A DNA stretch of 37,123 nt from JAGHBT01 sp035311885 (GCA_964554125.1 CAZKNG010000014.1:1-37123); one strand, 5' to 3'; positions 7,516 to 17,249 are shown, counted from the stretch's first letter. Notes: a model not told the origin generated them from the letters alone. Translations and numbers: made by a program.

Positions 7516-8622
7516 TCACCGCTTCCCTTTATCCCGGTCATTTATCACCTTATCTATCTCCTGAAGAAGGGCGGCTAAATAATTTCCCTTTAAAACCTTT
7601 TGTTTCTTTCCCTTGGCAAAAAGCACAGCTCCGCCGGCAGTACCCGCTATACCAACATCCGCCTCTTTCGCCTCTCCGGGGCCGTTAACCTCACACCCCA
7701 TCACGGCTACAGTTATCGGGCCCCGCCTCGAAAGCATCTCTCTTTCGAGAAGGCTCGCGATCTTTAAAACATCCAGATGAGCCCTTCCGCATGTTGGACA
7801 GGATATTACCTCAGAACTGTCCTCCCTGAGCCGTAGAGAGGAAAGCAGAGCTGAAGCTACTATTACTTCATTTACGGGATCACCCGAAAGAGAAACTCTC
7901 AAGGTATCCCCTATCCCTTCAGAGAGAAGCAGAGTCAATGAAACAGCCGATCTTGTGGCGCCGCTAAGAACAGGCCCCGCTTCAGTCACTCCTATATGGA
8001 TGGGGTAGTCGCAAGCTGATGCAAAGAGTCTGTTCGCGTCGACATTAATCATCGGATCCGATGATTTTATACTGAAAAGGAGGTTTTCAAATCCGATGCT
8101 TTCCATCATTTCAAGAGACCCTGCCGCACTTTCATACAAAGCCCTTGCCGGATCTGTCCTGTAGAGGGACAGCAGGTTTTTCTGCAGACTCCCCGAATTA
8201 ACCCCTATTCTTATAGGAATCCCCGCATCTTCCGCGGCGCGGGCGACCTCTCTGACCTTCTCTCTTCCACCTATATTGCCTGGATTGATCCTCAGCCCGG
8301 CAACCCCCTTCCCGGCTGACCGCACGGCAAGCCTGAAATCAAAATGAATATCGGCAATGACCGGAATGGGGCTCTGCTTACATATATCCCCTATAACCTC
8401 TATGTCGTTCTGATCTTTGACAGACACACGCGCAATTTCGCATCCAGCTGAGGCAAGTTCGTTAAATTCCTTCAATACGGCTTCCCTATCGCTGGCAGCA
8501 CGGGTGCTCATCGATTGAATAGAGATGGGAGCGCCCCCTCCAACGGGGACATTTCCGTAATATACCTTTCTGGTTTTTCTTCTTTCCGCTGTAATTCTGT
8601 CCGGCACTGACCCTTTATTCAT
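7516..8622 (-). CDS. ispG: 4-hydroxy-3-methylbut-2-enyl diphosphate synthase (IspG)
   Basis: IspG is a cytoplasmic [4Fe-4S] enzyme that reduces methylerythritol cyclodiphosphate to HMBPP in the MEP isoprenoid pathway. The 368-residue sequence has the usual bacterial length. The N-terminal TIM-barrel part includes ISIQSMSTR, and DIHFDFRLA and LRINPGNIG follow. The C-terminal half carries the cluster ligands CPTCGR (two cysteines) and GCEVNGPGE (third). The start codon overlaps the selB stop codon by one base (TAATG), so the two genes are translationally coupled. It is the last gene of the rho-to-ispG series. It also indicates isoprenoid synthesis by the MEP rather than the mevalonate route. 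Confidence 0.95.
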   Translation of the reverse strand: MNKGSVPDRITAERRKTRKVYYGNVPVGGGAPISIQSMSTRAASDREAVLKEFNELASAGCEIARVSVKDQNDIEVIGDICKQSPIPVIADIHFDFRLAVRSAGKGVAGLRINPGNIGGREKVREVARAAEDAGIPIRIGVNSGSLQKNLLSLYRTDPARALYESAAGSLEMMESIGFENLLFSIKSSDPMINVDANRLFASACDYPIHIGVTEAGPVLSGATRSAVSLTLLLSEGIGDTLRVSLSGDPVNEVIVASALLSSLRLREDSSEVISCPTCGRAHLDVLKIASLLEREMLSRRGPITVAVMGCEVNGPGEAKEADVGIAGTAGGAVLFAKGKKQKVLKGNYLAALLQEIDKVINDRDKGKR

Positions 8623-10529
8623 TATTCTTCCGCTCCCGCGAGCTCAGGCCCCGCGATTCTTCTGTTCCCGACTCTTTTTGTATATCCAATTCCATCAAGA
8701 TGCTCAAGAATAGGTACTGCGAATTTACGGGAAACTCCCAGCATTTTCTTGAACTTGCCTATATCGAGTTCATTCTCATCCGCGAAATAATCTCTTAGAA
8801 TACCGGTAATTTTACTAATATATTCAGAGTGTATGTATCCGGCCTCTTTGATCCTGACTACCGATTTTCTCTCCCGGAGAATATGTAAATACCCGGTCAG
8901 CAATTCTCTTTTATATTCTCCGGCGAGCTCATTCTCGGACGGAAATTCAAAACCTCCGGCCAGAATCAGCTCCTCTAACTTCAGAAGGGAATTTTCTTCA
9001 TCTGACGCCAAAGCTCTCTCGGCGCTGCCGTATCTTAAGAGCCCTTCCCTGGAAAACAGCCACCCCTCATTCCGGCCTTTTTCCAAAATAAAATCAAAGA
9101 GCTGATTTCCGTCCAACCTAAGTCTCGCTCTAAGCCCTTCTTTATCCATACCCCATATTAAATTATTTACCTTCATAAAGCTTTCAAGAACAGTTTTAAG
9201 TTCATTTTCCTTCTCCATCACATCACGGGAGCTTATAAGGAGCGGCCCGATTCTATATATATTTCCTTTTCCTTCAAGTTCTTCCGTAATCGCTTCAATC
9301 TCCCTGGGGCCGATTCCGAATTTTTCGATACTTTCCGGCAGGATCCCGCTTTTTCCCTCTCTGTTAATCAGCATCTCTACTATTTCCTTATTACTTCCAG
9401 CCCTTAATATCTTTAATTCCTCTATAAGATCGCCGCTGAAGCCCTTTGTTTTAGCCGGCAGAGGATCAAGAATCATCCCGCCCCCAACTACGCGCATAGG
9501 TGAATATGTTCTCAGAACAAACCGGTCTCCCCTCATTGCCGCCGTGGGCTTCTCGAGTCTGAGCTGAACAAACCCTTCGGCGCCCTTTCCCAACTCTTCC
9601 CTGTCAAGCAGAACAGCCCTGCACATTATCTCGCCCGCGGCGTGATGAAATCTCAGCCGCTGCCGGTTCTTTATTTTCGAAGCTCTTATCATGCCGACTT
9701 CGACAGACGCGTTAACCATGCTGGATACTTTCAATTTCCCGGGTGTCAGGATCTGATTTCCTATTGAAATTTCATTTGATTTAACACCGTGGAGAGCCAG
9801 CGCCACCCGCATACCGCTGCTGCTTTCCTCTAGGGAATTGTCGAAACTCTGAACTTCCCTGACTCTGACCTTCTTCCCCGGCGGCTCAACTACAAGCTCA
9901 TCTCCCAGAGCCGCTCTCCCGCTCCAGGCGCTCCCGGTTACTATGGTGCCGATACCCGCTTTTGAAAACGACCTGTCGACCGGCATTCGAAAGAAAGCGC
10001 CTCTTCTCTTTTTTTTAATCCCTCTGGTTTTATCAATCAGCGCCTGTTTCAATTCATCCAGCCCCTCACCCGAAACAATAGAGGCGCGGATGATGGGAGA
10101 ATTTTCAAGAGGTGTGTTTTTTATAAGATCTGATGCTTCACTTTCAACTATCCCGATAAGCTCAGGATCGGCTAAATCAACTTTCGTAATAACGACTATG
10201 CCGTTTTCAACACCGAGCATCCTCAACACTTCAAAATGTTCTTTTGTCTGAAGCATCACCCCTTCATCCGCGGCGATAACAAATATGACAAGGTCCACTC
10301 CCACTGCGCCCGAGACCATATTCTTGATAAATTTCTCGTGTCCCGGAACATCAATTATGCCGGCCCTTATCCCCTCACCCAGATCAATCGGCGCGAAACC
10401 GAGCACAATCGAAATACCCCTTGATTTTTCTTCTCTGAGACGATCGGTTTCTCTCCCGGTCAGAGCCCTTACTATCTCTGTCTTGCCGTGGTCCACATGC
10501 CCGGCTGTTCCGATTATAATATTCTTCAA
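8622..10529 (-). CDS. selB: Selenocysteine-specific elongation factor SelB
   Basis: SelB delivers selenocysteinyl-tRNA to UGA codons followed by a SECIS hairpin. This 635-residue protein has the GTPase motifs GTAGHVDHGKT (G1), DVPGHEKF (G3) and TKVDL (G4), EF-Tu-like beta-barrel domains to about residue 350, and a C-terminal half made of winged-helix units that in the family bind the SECIS RNA. The start is TTG at 10529, immediately before KNIIIGTAG; no nearby ATG fits better. It lies 25 bases after murA and overlaps ispG. No selA, selC or selD was found in the window, so the rest of the selenocysteine machinery must lie elsewhere if it is functional. Confidence 0.93.
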   Translation of the reverse strand: MKNIIIGTAGHVDHGKTEIVRALTGRETDRLREEKSRGISIVLGFAPIDLGEGIRAGIIDVPGHEKFIKNMVSGAVGVDLVIFVIAADEGVMLQTKEHFEVLRMLGVENGIVVITKVDLADPELIGIVESEASDLIKNTPLENSPIIRASIVSGEGLDELKQALIDKTRGIKKKRRGAFFRMPVDRSFSKAGIGTIVTGSAWSGRAALGDELVVEPPGKKVRVREVQSFDNSLEESSSGMRVALALHGVKSNEISIGNQILTPGKLKVSSMVNASVEVGMIRASKIKNRQRLRFHHAAGEIMCRAVLLDREELGKGAEGFVQLRLEKPTAAMRGDRFVLRTYSPMRVVGGGMILDPLPAKTKGFSGDLIEELKILRAGSNKEIVEMLINREGKSGILPESIEKFGIGPREIEAITEELEGKGNIYRIGPLLISSRDVMEKENELKTVLESFMKVNNLIWGMDKEGLRARLRLDGNQLFDFILEKGRNEGWLFSREGLLRYGSAERALASDEENSLLKLEELILAGGFEFPSENELAGEYKRELLTGYLHILRERKSVVRIKEAGYIHSEYISKITGILRDYFADENELDIGKFKKMLGVSRKFAVPILEHLDGIGYTKRVGNRRIAGPELAGAEE

Positions 10530-10554
10530 TTTAGAACCTTATCCCCCTGAATTG

Positions 10555-11808
10555 TCAATCGCTTACCCTGGTAATATCCGCTCCCAGCGACGCGAGCTTC
10601 TCTTCTATCCTTTCGTATCCCCTGTCAATATGATATATCCTCAACACCTTTGTTTTACCCCGGGCGGCCATCCCCGCGAGAATCAAAGCGGAACTTGCCC
10701 TTATATCCGTGGCCATTACGGGCGCGCCCGCGAGTTCTCTGGCTCCGTTTACAATCGCGACTCTGCCGTCAATATTTATATCCGCACCCAGCCTTCTAAG
10801 CTCAGGCACATGAGTGAATCTGTCCGGATAAATATGTTCAACTACTGAACTCGCTCCGTCCGCGAGACAGAGAGCAGACATCATCTGCGCCTGCATATCC
10901 GTTGGAAATGAAGGATAGAAACCCGTCTCCAGTTCAACCGGCCTGATCTTTTCGGGCGCTTCAACTACAATCCTGTTTTCGTAAATATCAATATCGGCCC
11001 CGCATTCAGAGAGTTTATCAAGAATCGCGTGCATATGATCCGGATTACACTTTCTAATCTCTATTCTCCCTCCGGTCACTACCGCGGCAGCCGCGAATGT
11101 TCCCGCTTCAATCCTGTCTGGAATCACCCTGCAGTTAAACGGAGATAAATCCTCGACACCTTCTATTTCGATCCTGGAAGTTCCTTCACCACCGATTTTT
11201 GCTCCGGACTTTTTCAGGGCTTCGGCAAGATTGACTATTTCCGGTTCGCGGGCCGCGTTCTCTATTGTCGTCGTTCCCCGGGCAAGAACCGCCGCCATCA
11301 TAATGTTCACCGTAGCTCCCACGCTCGGAACAGAAAGCACAATATCCGCCCCGTGAAGCTCTTCAGTGTAAGCTTCGATATAACCGTGATCTATCTCTAT
11401 CTTTGTCCCGAGAGCCATAAGTCCTTTAAGATGCAGATCAATCGGCCTGGGGCCCCAGGCGCACCCTCCGGGAAGAGAAACTCTTGCGTGCCCGCATCGC
11501 GCGACTAAAGGCGCCAGCACATATATAGATGCTCTCATAGTTCTGACTACCTTATAGGGCGCTTCCTCAGATTCAATTTCCGAGGCATCTATAATAAGTT
11601 TTGATCCCTTAAAATCAATATCTACTCCTAATCCCTCAAGAAGTTCTGACATAGTCGCGGTATCCCGAAGATCAGGAACATTTTCCAGTACACATCTGCC
11701 CCCTGTTAAAATCGTGGCGGCCATAAGGGGAAGCATGGCGTTCTTAGCCCCGCTCACATCCACGCCCCCTTCAAGTCTGCTTGGTCCTCTTATAACAAAA
11801 CTATCCAT
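10555..11808 (-). CDS. murA: UDP-N-acetylglucosamine 1-carboxyvinyltransferase (MurA)
   Basis: MurA transfers enolpyruvate from PEP to UDP-GlcNAc, the first committed step of peptidoglycan synthesis, in the cytoplasm. The 417-residue length is typical. AKNAMLPLMAA near residue 21 is the substrate-binding signature. The catalytic cysteine is present in LPGGCAWGPRPIDLHLKG (Cys116), so the fosfomycin-sensitive form is expected. FPTDMQAQMM marks the conserved aspartate region. A ribosome site (GGGGAAA) precedes the ATG. The gene follows prmC by 12 bases. Confidence 0.95.
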   Translation of the reverse strand: MDSFVIRGPSRLEGGVDVSGAKNAMLPLMAATILTGGRCVLENVPDLRDTATMSELLEGLGVDIDFKGSKLIIDASEIESEEAPYKVVRTMRASIYVLAPLVARCGHARVSLPGGCAWGPRPIDLHLKGLMALGTKIEIDHGYIEAYTEELHGADIVLSVPSVGATVNIMMAAVLARGTTTIENAAREPEIVNLAEALKKSGAKIGGEGTSRIEIEGVEDLSPFNCRVIPDRIEAGTFAAAAVVTGGRIEIRKCNPDHMHAILDKLSECGADIDIYENRIVVEAPEKIRPVELETGFYPSFPTDMQAQMMSALCLADGASSVVEHIYPDRFTHVPELRRLGADINIDGRVAIVNGARELAGAPVMATDIRASSALILAGMAARGKTKVLRIYHIDRGYERIEEKLASLGADITRVSD

Positions 11809-11820
11809 ACTGTTTCCCCT

Positions 11821-12708
11821 CTAACTGCCGGGATATACCGCTGTTACTATACGGTCAAGCCCGTTAAAATCTTTGACTGTTTCAATTCTTTCGTAGCCTG
11901 ATATCTCACAAACACTCTCGACGTAAGCGGCCTGACTACTGCCTATCTCTACGGCTAAAACCGCTCCGGGATTTAAATGGGAAAGTCCGGCATTGATTAA
12001 AACGGGATAGAAATCCTTTCCTTCATTCCCGCCATCGAGAGCGGTTCTGTTTTCATAGCAGGATACTTCCCTCTGAAGGGAATCGATCTCATCCGTTGGT
12101 ATATATGGAGGGTTAGATATCAGAAGATCAAATTTACGGCTCTCACCCAGAGAGTCGAATGTTGAGGCAACGAAGGGTTTTATCCGACCGGAAACTCCCA
12201 GGAGATCGAAATTCTCCCTTGCCAATTCAACTGCCCGGCGGGAAAGATCAAACCCGACACCCCGCCAGCCCTCGTGCCTCCGGGCCAGAGTCCCGGATAT
12301 TACTCCTGTTCCAATCCCAAATTCAAGAAAACGGACAGAGGATTTATCCCCCAGCATCTCTTCGGTCCGTTCTATCAGCAATTCTGTTTCCGGCCTCGGT
12401 ATAAATACCCCTTCACGCACACGGAATGGAATAGAGAAGAATTCAGTTTCACCGAGAATGTATTGAAGCGGATAATGTTTCGACCTTTTTAATAGATCCG
12501 CGCGGTAAATCTTCAGCTCTCTTTGATCAAGAACGGAGTCAAAATCAAGATACAGATCCATTCTTGTACAGCCCCTGGCTTTAGCCAGAAGATATTCGGC
12601 ACTCAATCGAGGTGATTCTATGCCGCGCCTGGCAAGATATTCCTCAGATAGCTTGACCGCGTCTATCACCTTCGGCGGCAGGCTGTCTTTAAGCCGCCCC
12701 TTCTTCAC
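11821..12708 (-). CDS. prmC: Release factor glutamine methyltransferase (PrmC)
   Basis: PrmC methylates the glutamine of the GGQ motif in RF1/RF2 using S-adenosylmethionine. The 295-residue protein has an N-terminal helical substrate-binding domain, the SAM-binding motif EFGIGTGVISG and the catalytic ISNPPYIP. The GTG start (12708) is preceded by AAGGAG seven bases upstream. It lies immediately downstream of prfA, whose product it modifies; prfA-prmC adjacency is common in bacteria. Confidence 0.94.
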   Translation of the reverse strand: MKKGRLKDSLPPKVIDAVKLSEEYLARRGIESPRLSAEYLLAKARGCTRMDLYLDFDSVLDQRELKIYRADLLKRSKHYPLQYILGETEFFSIPFRVREGVFIPRPETELLIERTEEMLGDKSSVRFLEFGIGTGVISGTLARRHEGWRGVGFDLSRRAVELARENFDLLGVSGRIKPFVASTFDSLGESRKFDLLISNPPYIPTDEIDSLQREVSCYENRTALDGGNEGKDFYPVLINAGLSHLNPGAVLAVEIGSSQAAYVESVCEISGYERIETVKDFNGLDRIVTAVYPGS

Positions 12709-12726
12709 TTACACTCCTTTCGAATA

Positions 12727-13827
12727 CTACTTCGAACTCTTTCCGCGAGCTTTTTCTATCTCTTCACTTAATTTCTTTTCTCTTTCCGCTAATAATAACG
12801 CTTCTATTATTTCATCAAGATCTCCATCCATTACACCTTTCAGATTATGTGTAGTGAAGTTGATCCTGTGATCACTTACTCTCCCCTGAGGATAATTGTA
12901 AGTTCTTATTTTTGCGCTTCTGTCTCCGGATCCGACCATACTCTTTCGCTTTTGAGCTCTTTTTCTATCCCGTTCCTTTTTCGCCGCCTCGAAAAGTCTT
13001 GCTCTTAGAACCTTCAAAGCCTTGTCTCTGTTTTTATGCTGTGACTTTTCGTCCTGGCAACTGACAACCAGCCCTGAAGGGATATGGGTAATCCTTACCG
13101 CTGAATCGGTCATATTGACACTCTGTCCTCCAGGGCCGCTCGCTCTGAAGACATCTATCTTCAAATCTTTCTGATCAATTTTAATATCTATTTCCTTTGC
13201 CTCCGGCAGAACCGCCACTGTAACAGCCGAAGTGTGTATCCGGCCCCCTGATTCTGTTTCGGGAACTCTCTGCACCCTATGCACACCGCTCTCGAATTTC
13301 AGCTTTCCGAATGCCTGTCTGCCGCTCAGCATGAAAATCATTTCCTTGAAACCACCCGCTTCCGAAGGGTGGCTCCCCAGAAGATCGAGTTTCCATTTAT
13401 GTTTCTCAGCGTACAAACGATACATCCTCGCGAGGTCTCCGGCAAAAATCGCCGCTTCATTACCTCCCGTGCCGGCTCTTATCTCGAAAATAGTGTTTCT
13501 TGAATCATCAGGATCCTTAGGTATAAGCAGTAAATTGATCTCCTTTTCAATTTTCTTCAGATCCTCTTTAATTTCAACTATTTCCATCTTAGCGAATTCA
13601 ACAAGTTCTGCATCGTCAGAATTTTCAACTACTTCTTTATCTTCTTTCATTCTTTTTTCAAGCTCAAAATAGTTCTTTATCTCAGCAACAGCTTCTTCCA
13701 GGGCGCTTCTTTCCACGGCCAGATCGCGGTAAACCGACTGATTTCTTATTACTTCCGGATCAGCCATCTGCCGTGTTATCTGATCGAAACGCTTTAATAT
13801 AGTGTCGTACCTTTTTTTGTTGTTCAT
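12727..13827 (-). CDS. prfA: Peptide chain release factor 1 (RF1)
   Basis: RF1 ends translation at UAA and UAG. This 366-residue protein carries the GGQ loop in ASGPGGQSVNMTDSAV and the RF1-type anticodon-like tripeptide PET (in RVPETESGG), not the SPF of RF2, so it should read UAG rather than UGA. That fits the presence of selB, which needs UGA for selenocysteine. A long N-terminal coiled helix precedes the core. GGAGG lies eight bases before the ATG. There are 228 non-coding bases between rpmE and this gene, with no clear promoter. Confidence 0.95.
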   Translation of the reverse strand: MNNKKRYDTILKRFDQITRQMADPEVIRNQSVYRDLAVERSALEEAVAEIKNYFELEKRMKEDKEVVENSDDAELVEFAKMEIVEIKEDLKKIEKEINLLLIPKDPDDSRNTIFEIRAGTGGNEAAIFAGDLARMYRLYAEKHKWKLDLLGSHPSEAGGFKEMIFMLSGRQAFGKLKFESGVHRVQRVPETESGGRIHTSAVTVAVLPEAKEIDIKIDQKDLKIDVFRASGPGGQSVNMTDSAVRITHIPSGLVVSCQDEKSQHKNRDKALKVLRARLFEAAKKERDRKRAQKRKSMVGSGDRSAKIRTYNYPQGRVSDHRINFTTHNLKGVMDGDLDEIIEALLLAEREKKLSEEIEKARGKSSK

Positions 13828-14055
13828 CTGCTATGCCTCCATAAGACTCTGCAGAGCAATTCTAACCCTGTCCTTAAAAAGGTTTCAGCTACAGATCACT
13901 CTAAAGAATTTTGGCGCTTTATTCCAGAAAAATGTAAAATTATTATCACATTCAGCATTGATAAGCCCCGGCTGTAATAGCAATTAGGATATACGTCAAT
14001 CAATCGACACAGCGAAAGCGCCCGCGGAATGCGAATTCAAGGAAGGAAGTTGAAC

Positions 14056-14286
14056 TTATTTCTTCTTGCCGTCCGCCTGTTTTTTTCTGTAATCGCCATA
14101 TTTACGGTGAAATCTCTCTACACGTCCCGCCGTATCTACAAGTTTCTGCTTCCCTGTGAAAAAGGGATGACAGGATGAGCAGATTTCCACATGTATATCT
14201 TCTTTTGTAGAACGTGTCTCGATAACATTACCGCAAACACAGGTAATCGTAGTTTTCTTATAGTCAGGGTGAATACCTTTTTTCAT
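14056..14286 (-). CDS. rpmE: 50S ribosomal protein L31 (zinc form)
   Basis: L31 sits on the central protuberance of the large subunit and contacts the small subunit. The 76 residues include the zinc ligands CVC (Cys16, Cys18) and CSSC (Cys36, Cys39), making this the zinc-binding form rather than the zinc-free paralogue. The start matches the family (MKKGIHPDY). It lies between rho and prfA, a common bacterial arrangement. A Bacteroidota-like promoter match (TTTG, 20 bases, TAGATTTA, at 14363-14332 on this strand) lies just upstream but is weak evidence. Confidence 0.95.
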   Translation of the reverse strand: MKKGIHPDYKKTTITCVCGNVIETRSTKEDIHVEICSSCHPFFTGKQKLVDTAGRVERFHRKYGDYRKKQADGKKK

Positions 14287-14472
14287 TTTCAGCTCCAGAG
14301 TTTTTATTACAATTCAACTTCATAGGTACATTAAATCTAATGAGACTTTATCCAATATACAAACAATATTTGCATTTTTATTTTTTCCCCCTTATACAGC
14401 AGAGGGTCATTCCGCTATTCTAAACATCCTTAATATGACAATCACCAGAACCGCCGCGTATAAATGATTTTA

Positions 14473-15720
14473 TTAAGTGTTCATCGATTTAAGGAATCCG
14501 GCATTGGTTTTTGTTTTCTTTATCTTTTCAAGGAGAAACTCCATAGCTTCAACGCAGGTTTTATCGCTCAGGAATTTCCTTAATATATAAACCTTGTTTA
14601 TTACTTTATCGTCAAGAAGCAGTTCCTCTTTTCTTGTTCCCGAACGGAAAATATCTATCGCGGGCCAAACCCTCTTGTCAGCCAGCCTTCTGTCAAGCTG
14701 TATCTCAAGATTACCGGTTCCTTTAAACTCTTCAAAAATAACTTCGTCCATCCTGCTTCCGGTTTCAATAAGAGCTGTGGCGATGATAGTCAGGCTTCCC
14801 TGTTCCTCTGTGTTTCTCGCGGCGCCGAAGAAGCGTTTTGGTCTCTGCAGCGCGTTCGAATCAACACCCCCGGATAATATCTTTCCGGAGTGCGGAACGA
14901 CCGTATTATGCGCTCTGGCCAGCCTGGTAATACTATCGAGCAGAATAACAACATCTTTCCCGTGTTCAACGAGGCATTTTGATTTCTGAATAACCATATC
15001 CGCTACATGAACATGTCTGTCCGCCGGTTCATCAAAGGTTGAACTGACCACTTCTCCGTCAACAGAGCGTTTCATATCTGTTACCTCTTCGGGACGTTCG
15101 TCAATCAACAGAACAATCAAAACAATCTCAGGATGGTTTGCCGTTATGGCATGGGCGATTTTCTGGAGCAGTATCGTCTTTCCCGTTCTGGGAGGCGCTA
15201 CGATAAGAGCCCTCTGCCCTTTCCCTATTGGAGTAAGAAGATTCATAAGTCGAGCGGAAAGATCCTTGGGATCATATTCGAGGTTAATCATCTCCTCGGG
15301 ATAAAGCGGCGTTAAATTATCAAAGAGTGTCTTCTTTTTATTTTGTTTGGGTTCTTCTCCGTTTACAGCTTCGACTCTCAATAAAGCAAAATATCTTTCA
15401 GAATCTTTCGGGGGTCTGACCTGTCCGTAGATAGTGTCTCCGGTACGGAGGGAAAACTTTTTTATCTGTGAGGGTGAAACGTATATGTCATCAGGACCGG
15501 GAAGATAATTGTACGAAGGGGATCTGAGAAAACCATACTTTTCAGGTAGAACCTGCAGCACTCCTTCATTAAAAATATGTCCGTTCTGTTTAGCTTGAGC
15601 GGCAAGAATTTTGAACATTATTTCCTGTCGGCGAAGACTGCTGGCTTCACTTATCTCCAGATCTTCGGCAATCTTCATTAATTCTTCAATCTTCTTGCTT
15701 TTCAGTTCTACTATATCCAT
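14473..15720 (-). CDS. rho: Transcription termination factor Rho
   Basis: Rho is a hexameric RNA-dependent ATPase that ends transcription of untranslated RNA. The 415-residue protein has an N-terminal Rho-N helical region (residues 1-45), the OSB RNA-binding fold (VLPEKYGFLRSPSYNYLPGP), Walker A APPRTGKT, Walker B LLIDERPEEVTDM and the secondary-site loop SGKILSGGVDSNALQRPKRF. Length and motifs are normal. It is the first gene of the housekeeping series. A strong promoter lies about 310 bases upstream, giving a long leader, which in other bacteria is used for Rho autoregulation. Confidence 0.96.
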   Translation of the reverse strand: MDIVELKSKKIEELMKIAEDLEISEASSLRRQEIMFKILAAQAKQNGHIFNEGVLQVLPEKYGFLRSPSYNYLPGPDDIYVSPSQIKKFSLRTGDTIYGQVRPPKDSERYFALLRVEAVNGEEPKQNKKKTLFDNLTPLYPEEMINLEYDPKDLSARLMNLLTPIGKGQRALIVAPPRTGKTILLQKIAHAITANHPEIVLIVLLIDERPEEVTDMKRSVDGEVVSSTFDEPADRHVHVADMVIQKSKCLVEHGKDVVILLDSITRLARAHNTVVPHSGKILSGGVDSNALQRPKRFFGAARNTEEQGSLTIIATALIETGSRMDEVIFEEFKGTGNLEIQLDRRLADKRVWPAIDIFRSGTRKEELLLDDKVINKVYILRKFLSDKTCVEAMEFLLEKIKKTKTNAGFLKSMNT

Positions 15721-16196
15721 CAGCTTTAGCCCCTTTTGCGTTAATCCTTATACTTATTTAAGTTGAGAAGCAAAATCTCTTGTTCCTGTCAAATAAAAGC
15801 TGTCCATTTACTTTGTAAAACGAATTCTAAGAGATATCCCGTAAGCGAGGCAGCTTCAAAGCGAAAAGAAATTATCAATTAACTGTCACATGAGATCTCT
15901 ATGGAATCATTTTAAATCAGCGGTAAATACTTCTATTCTAATCCTCTTGCATTCAGACGAATCTAATCATTTCTACAATTATCTGAAGGAGAATCAAGAA
16001 CGGTAATGAAACGACATTCAAATCTGTGTTTATACTACCCTAACATAACCCCCATGTCAAGTAAAATTGGAGCAAGAATTCTTCATGCAAGCATTTTCAC
16101 CGCTATTTAATAAGATTGCCGGACATACTTAAGGCGTTCTTAATATTCAATCAATCTATTGAATTGATCAGGCGGTTTAAGTAATTCCTGTTATTC
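15721..16196. other. 476-bp non-coding region: rho leader and TPR-gene 3' region
   Basis: I see no tRNA or credible gene. On the minus strand it holds the rho promoter at 16032-16060 and a ~310-base AT-rich leader containing only very short ORFs (2-8 codons). Just below the TPR gene stop there is a 7-bp inverted repeat ATTCAAT/ATTGAAT (16145-16151 and 16158-16164) with no T-run, too weak to call a terminator. Confidence 0.6.
16032..16060 (-). promoter_or_regulatory. Sigma-70-type promoter upstream of rho
   Basis: On the minus strand a perfect TTGACA (16060-16055) is followed after 17 bases by TAGTAT (16037-16032), which then reads AAAC. It is the best promoter match in the window and points at rho, whose start codon is about 310 bases away. 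Confidence 0.65.
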
Positions 16197-17249
16197 TTAT
16201 TTCTGGACATCAAGATATTTTTTATAGGCTTCTTCCGCTTTTATCTTGAACCCTTTTTCCTTATATGAGGCACTTAGAACCTGCCATCCTCTCGGATCTT
16301 CCGGCGCTATCTTTTGCGTATACTCTTCTCCAAACATTATAGCCTGATCAAACAACTTCGCCTGATAGTACGTTACCAGAAGACTGTAAGCAGCCACTTT
16401 ATCTTCCGGCTTGATCCTGTGAGCACTCTCGTAAGCTACGATAGCCTTATGATACTTATTCTGCTGGCGATAGACAAGACCGAGATTATGGTAAACCGCG
16501 AAATTTTCCTCGCCGCTCCTTTCATACGCGTCAATGGCAATTTCATAAAACTTAGCCGCGTTCGCCCATTCTCCTTTTGCGCGGAAATCCTCTGCGGTAC
16601 TCTCGATACTTTTAACCTTGGTCGGATCCTCGTCAATGAGAGCTTCGAAACTTTCGACTGCCCTGGCAATATTCCCCCGATAAGCTTCTATCCTTCCAAT
16701 AATGGAAAGGGCGGTCGTATAACTCTCATGCTCTTTATCCAGGCGAAGCCGTAACGAATCAGTTGCCTGATAGGTTTTCTCGAGATAAACAGAATCCTCA
16801 TCAGCAAGTGTAAAGGCAATCCTTACAAGCCTCAGCCAACTCTTTAACCTTCTCGGATCAGCTTTAGTAGCTTTATCGAATTCTTCAACAGCACCTTTCA
16901 AATTACCAAGCTGCTGTTCACTCAATCCGTTATTATAATGGCCGGCCCAATTAGATTTTATATTATCTTCCACAAGCTTTTCTCTGTTTGGATCAAGCAA
17001 CGCCGCTTTTCTGAAATTTTCATAGGCCAGACTCATGCTGTCCTTCTTACTATAAGAATATCCAAGCTGATAATACGCTTCAGCGTCATTCGGATTTTTC
17101 TCCAGACCAAGTTTAGCGCTCTCTATAGCTTTATCGTAACTTTGAGTCTGATTATGCAGCATAGCGCTTGTCGTCTCTACGCTCTTACAGCCGTATAGGC
17201 CGCCAATCACAATAAGGACAGCGGCAACTAAAAATAATAACTTTCTCAT
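16197..17249 (-). CDS. TPR-repeat lipoprotein
   Basis: This 350-residue lipoprotein has a lipobox LYGC at residues 18-21, so lipidation at Cys21 is expected. The rest is built of tetratricopeptide repeats: recognisable 34-residue units such as NDAEAYYQLGYSYSKKDS, NYNGL/GNLKGAVEEFDKATKADP, FAVYHNLGLVYRQQNKYH and DPRGWQVLSASYKEKGFK. TPR scaffolds bind partner proteins; the specific partner is unknown. It has its own promoter (17414-17442) and a GGAGG ribosome site, so it appears to be a single-gene unit between priA and rho. Confidence 0.85.
   Translation of the reverse strand: MRKLLFLVAAVLIVIGGLYGCKSVETTSAMLHNQTQSYDKAIESAKLGLEKNPNDAEAYYQLGYSYSKKDSMSLAYENFRKAALLDPNREKLVEDNIKSNWAGHYNNGLSEQQLGNLKGAVEEFDKATKADPRRLKSWLRLVRIAFTLADEDSVYLEKTYQATDSLRLRLDKEHESYTTALSIIGRIEAYRGNIARAVESFEALIDEDPTKVKSIESTAEDFRAKGEWANAAKFYEIAIDAYERSGEENFAVYHNLGLVYRQQNKYHKAIVAYESAHRIKPEDKVAAYSLLVTYYQAKLFDQAIMFGEEYTQKIAPEDPRGWQVLSASYKEKGFKIKAEEAYKKYLDVQK

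Noticed and set aside
15787..15792. Second perfect TTGACA upstream of rho
   Set aside because: At 16-19 bases downstream there is no acceptable -10 hexamer (TTCTCA at 17).
16145..16164. Inverted repeat after the TPR gene as terminator
   Set aside because: The 7-bp AT-rich stem has no T-run.
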